DNA of 5,728 bases from Anaerolineales bacterium Chloro_02. GTDB taxonomy: Bacteria; Chloroflexota; Anaerolineae; Anaerolineales; Anaerolineaceae. Position numbers and translations under genes: made by a program. The notes beneath the pieces were generated by a model. It worked only from the letters and a program-made list of their open reading frames with translations, searched no databases and had not been told where the DNA came from. Below, piece after piece: positions 5,322-5,728 of this stretch. Where the stretch lies: positions 1-5,728 of the forward strand of contig LUZV01000236.1 of assembly GCA_001603765.1 (NCBI GenBank), given 5' to 3'. Numbering within the stretch: position 1 is the first letter of the stretch; the number at the start of each line of letters is the position of its first letter.

Positions 5322-5728
5322 CTAGGGATCGATTCCTTCGGATTTCTTACAATCTTCGCAGTAACCTTCCAGATGCACACGTTTCTCCAGAATGACGAAT
5401 TTCTTTTGAAGTTCTTCAGGGATTGCAAGCGAGTCGTAGAGGTCGCTCTCAAAATCGATTATCTTTCCGCATTTGACGCACCTCAGGTGATGATGAGGCT
5501 TCGGGTTCGGATCAAAACGCTTGGGCTCCCCGGTGCTCTCCAGGACTTTGACCAGCCCGATCTCGTGAAATGTCAACAGGGTACGGTTTACGGTATCCAG
5601 GGAGATGTTCGGATACTCCCTGCTCACCTTTTTGTAGATCATCATCGCCGAGGGGTGCCCCTTCGAATGAATCAATTCCTCGTAAATGGCGACTCTCTGG
5701 GGAGTGATGCTCAACCCATGATCGCGGC
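5322..5728 (-). CDS. perR: PerR-like peroxide-sensing Fur-family repressor, 5' end outside window
   Basis: The frame is open through the right edge. It reads RDHGLSITPQR, the usual Fur-family N-terminus, so the true start lies beyond 5728 and the in-frame TTG at 5714 is not the start. Counting that TTG as residue 1, all five regulatory-metal ligands of Bacillus PerR are present with matching spacing: His20 (GHPSA), Asp68 (KRFD), His74 and His76 (PHHHLRC), and Asp87 (GKIIDF). Asp68 rather than Glu at the PerR Asp85 position favours PerR over Fur. The structural zinc cysteines are CVKC (79, 82) and CEDC (119, 122). The winged-helix region spans about 1-60, with the recognition helix near SLDTVNRTLLTF. 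In PerR proteins, Fe-bound His37 and His91 equivalents are oxidised by peroxide, releasing DNA. The peroxiredoxin gene 282 bases downstream is the obvious candidate target, though operator evidence is lacking. Confidence 0.88.
   Translation of the reverse strand, partial: RDHGLSITPQRVAIYEELIHSKGHPSAMMIYKKVSREYPNISLDTVNRTLLTFHEIGLVKVLESTGEPKRFDPNPKPHHHLRCVKCGKIIDFESDLYDSLAIPEELQKKFVILEKRVHLEGYCEDCKKSEGIDP

Noticed and set aside
5712..5714. TTG as the start of the PerR-like protein
   Set aside because: The frame continues upstream as RDHG, the usual residues just before the SITPQR segment of Fur proteins, so the start lies outside the window.

Overview
The window reads as a piece of a Gram-negative anaerobe or microaerophile, most like a sulfate-reducing or syntrophic deltaproteobacterium (Desulfobacterota). 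This is an inference from gene content: a five-ligand PerR-type Fur protein, a Prx6-like peroxiredoxin and a persulfide dioxygenase-rhodanese fusion, all coded in moderately GC-rich DNA. No rRNA, tRNA or other taxonomic marker is present.

Left region (1 to about 1590). This part is AT-richer (hand count 23/60 G+C in bases 1-60, against 40/60 in 2341-2400). It carries the 5' part of a minus-strand gene for a GHKL (Hsp90/sacsin-like) ATPase that runs off the left edge. Directly upstream on the same strand is a short open frame (1124-1309). It overlaps the ATPase start by ATGA, has no usual start codon, and is separated from more open frame upstream by one in-frame TGA. It may be a small or broken partner gene. 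The rest, 1310-1586, has no gene I can defend.

Middle region (about 1587-2802), plus strand. A possible 78-codon basic small ORF overlaps by ATGA the first of two tandem GNAT acetyltransferase genes. The second GNAT gene follows after 26 bases. The unit ends at a strong hairpin (2771-2802) that probably also terminates the convergent minus-strand genes.

Right region (2803-5728), all minus strand. In transcription order it holds a PerR-like peroxide regulator (5' end outside the window), a 282-base gap rich in inverted repeats, a Prx6-type peroxiredoxin, a 140-base spacer with a long hairpin, and a CstB-like protein. The CstB-like protein has a metallo-beta-lactamase persulfide dioxygenase domain, a rhodanese domain lacking its cysteine, and an active-type rhodanese domain.

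Taken together, the right-hand genes suggest a stress module in which a PerR-type sensor may control peroxide reduction and oxidation of sulfane sulfur. In Staphylococcus aureus CstB is instead controlled by the persulfide sensor CstR. The joint control proposed here is inference; no PerR operator of the Bacillus type was found. The GHKL gene is a candidate accessory or defence gene, but its family-defining remainder is out of view.
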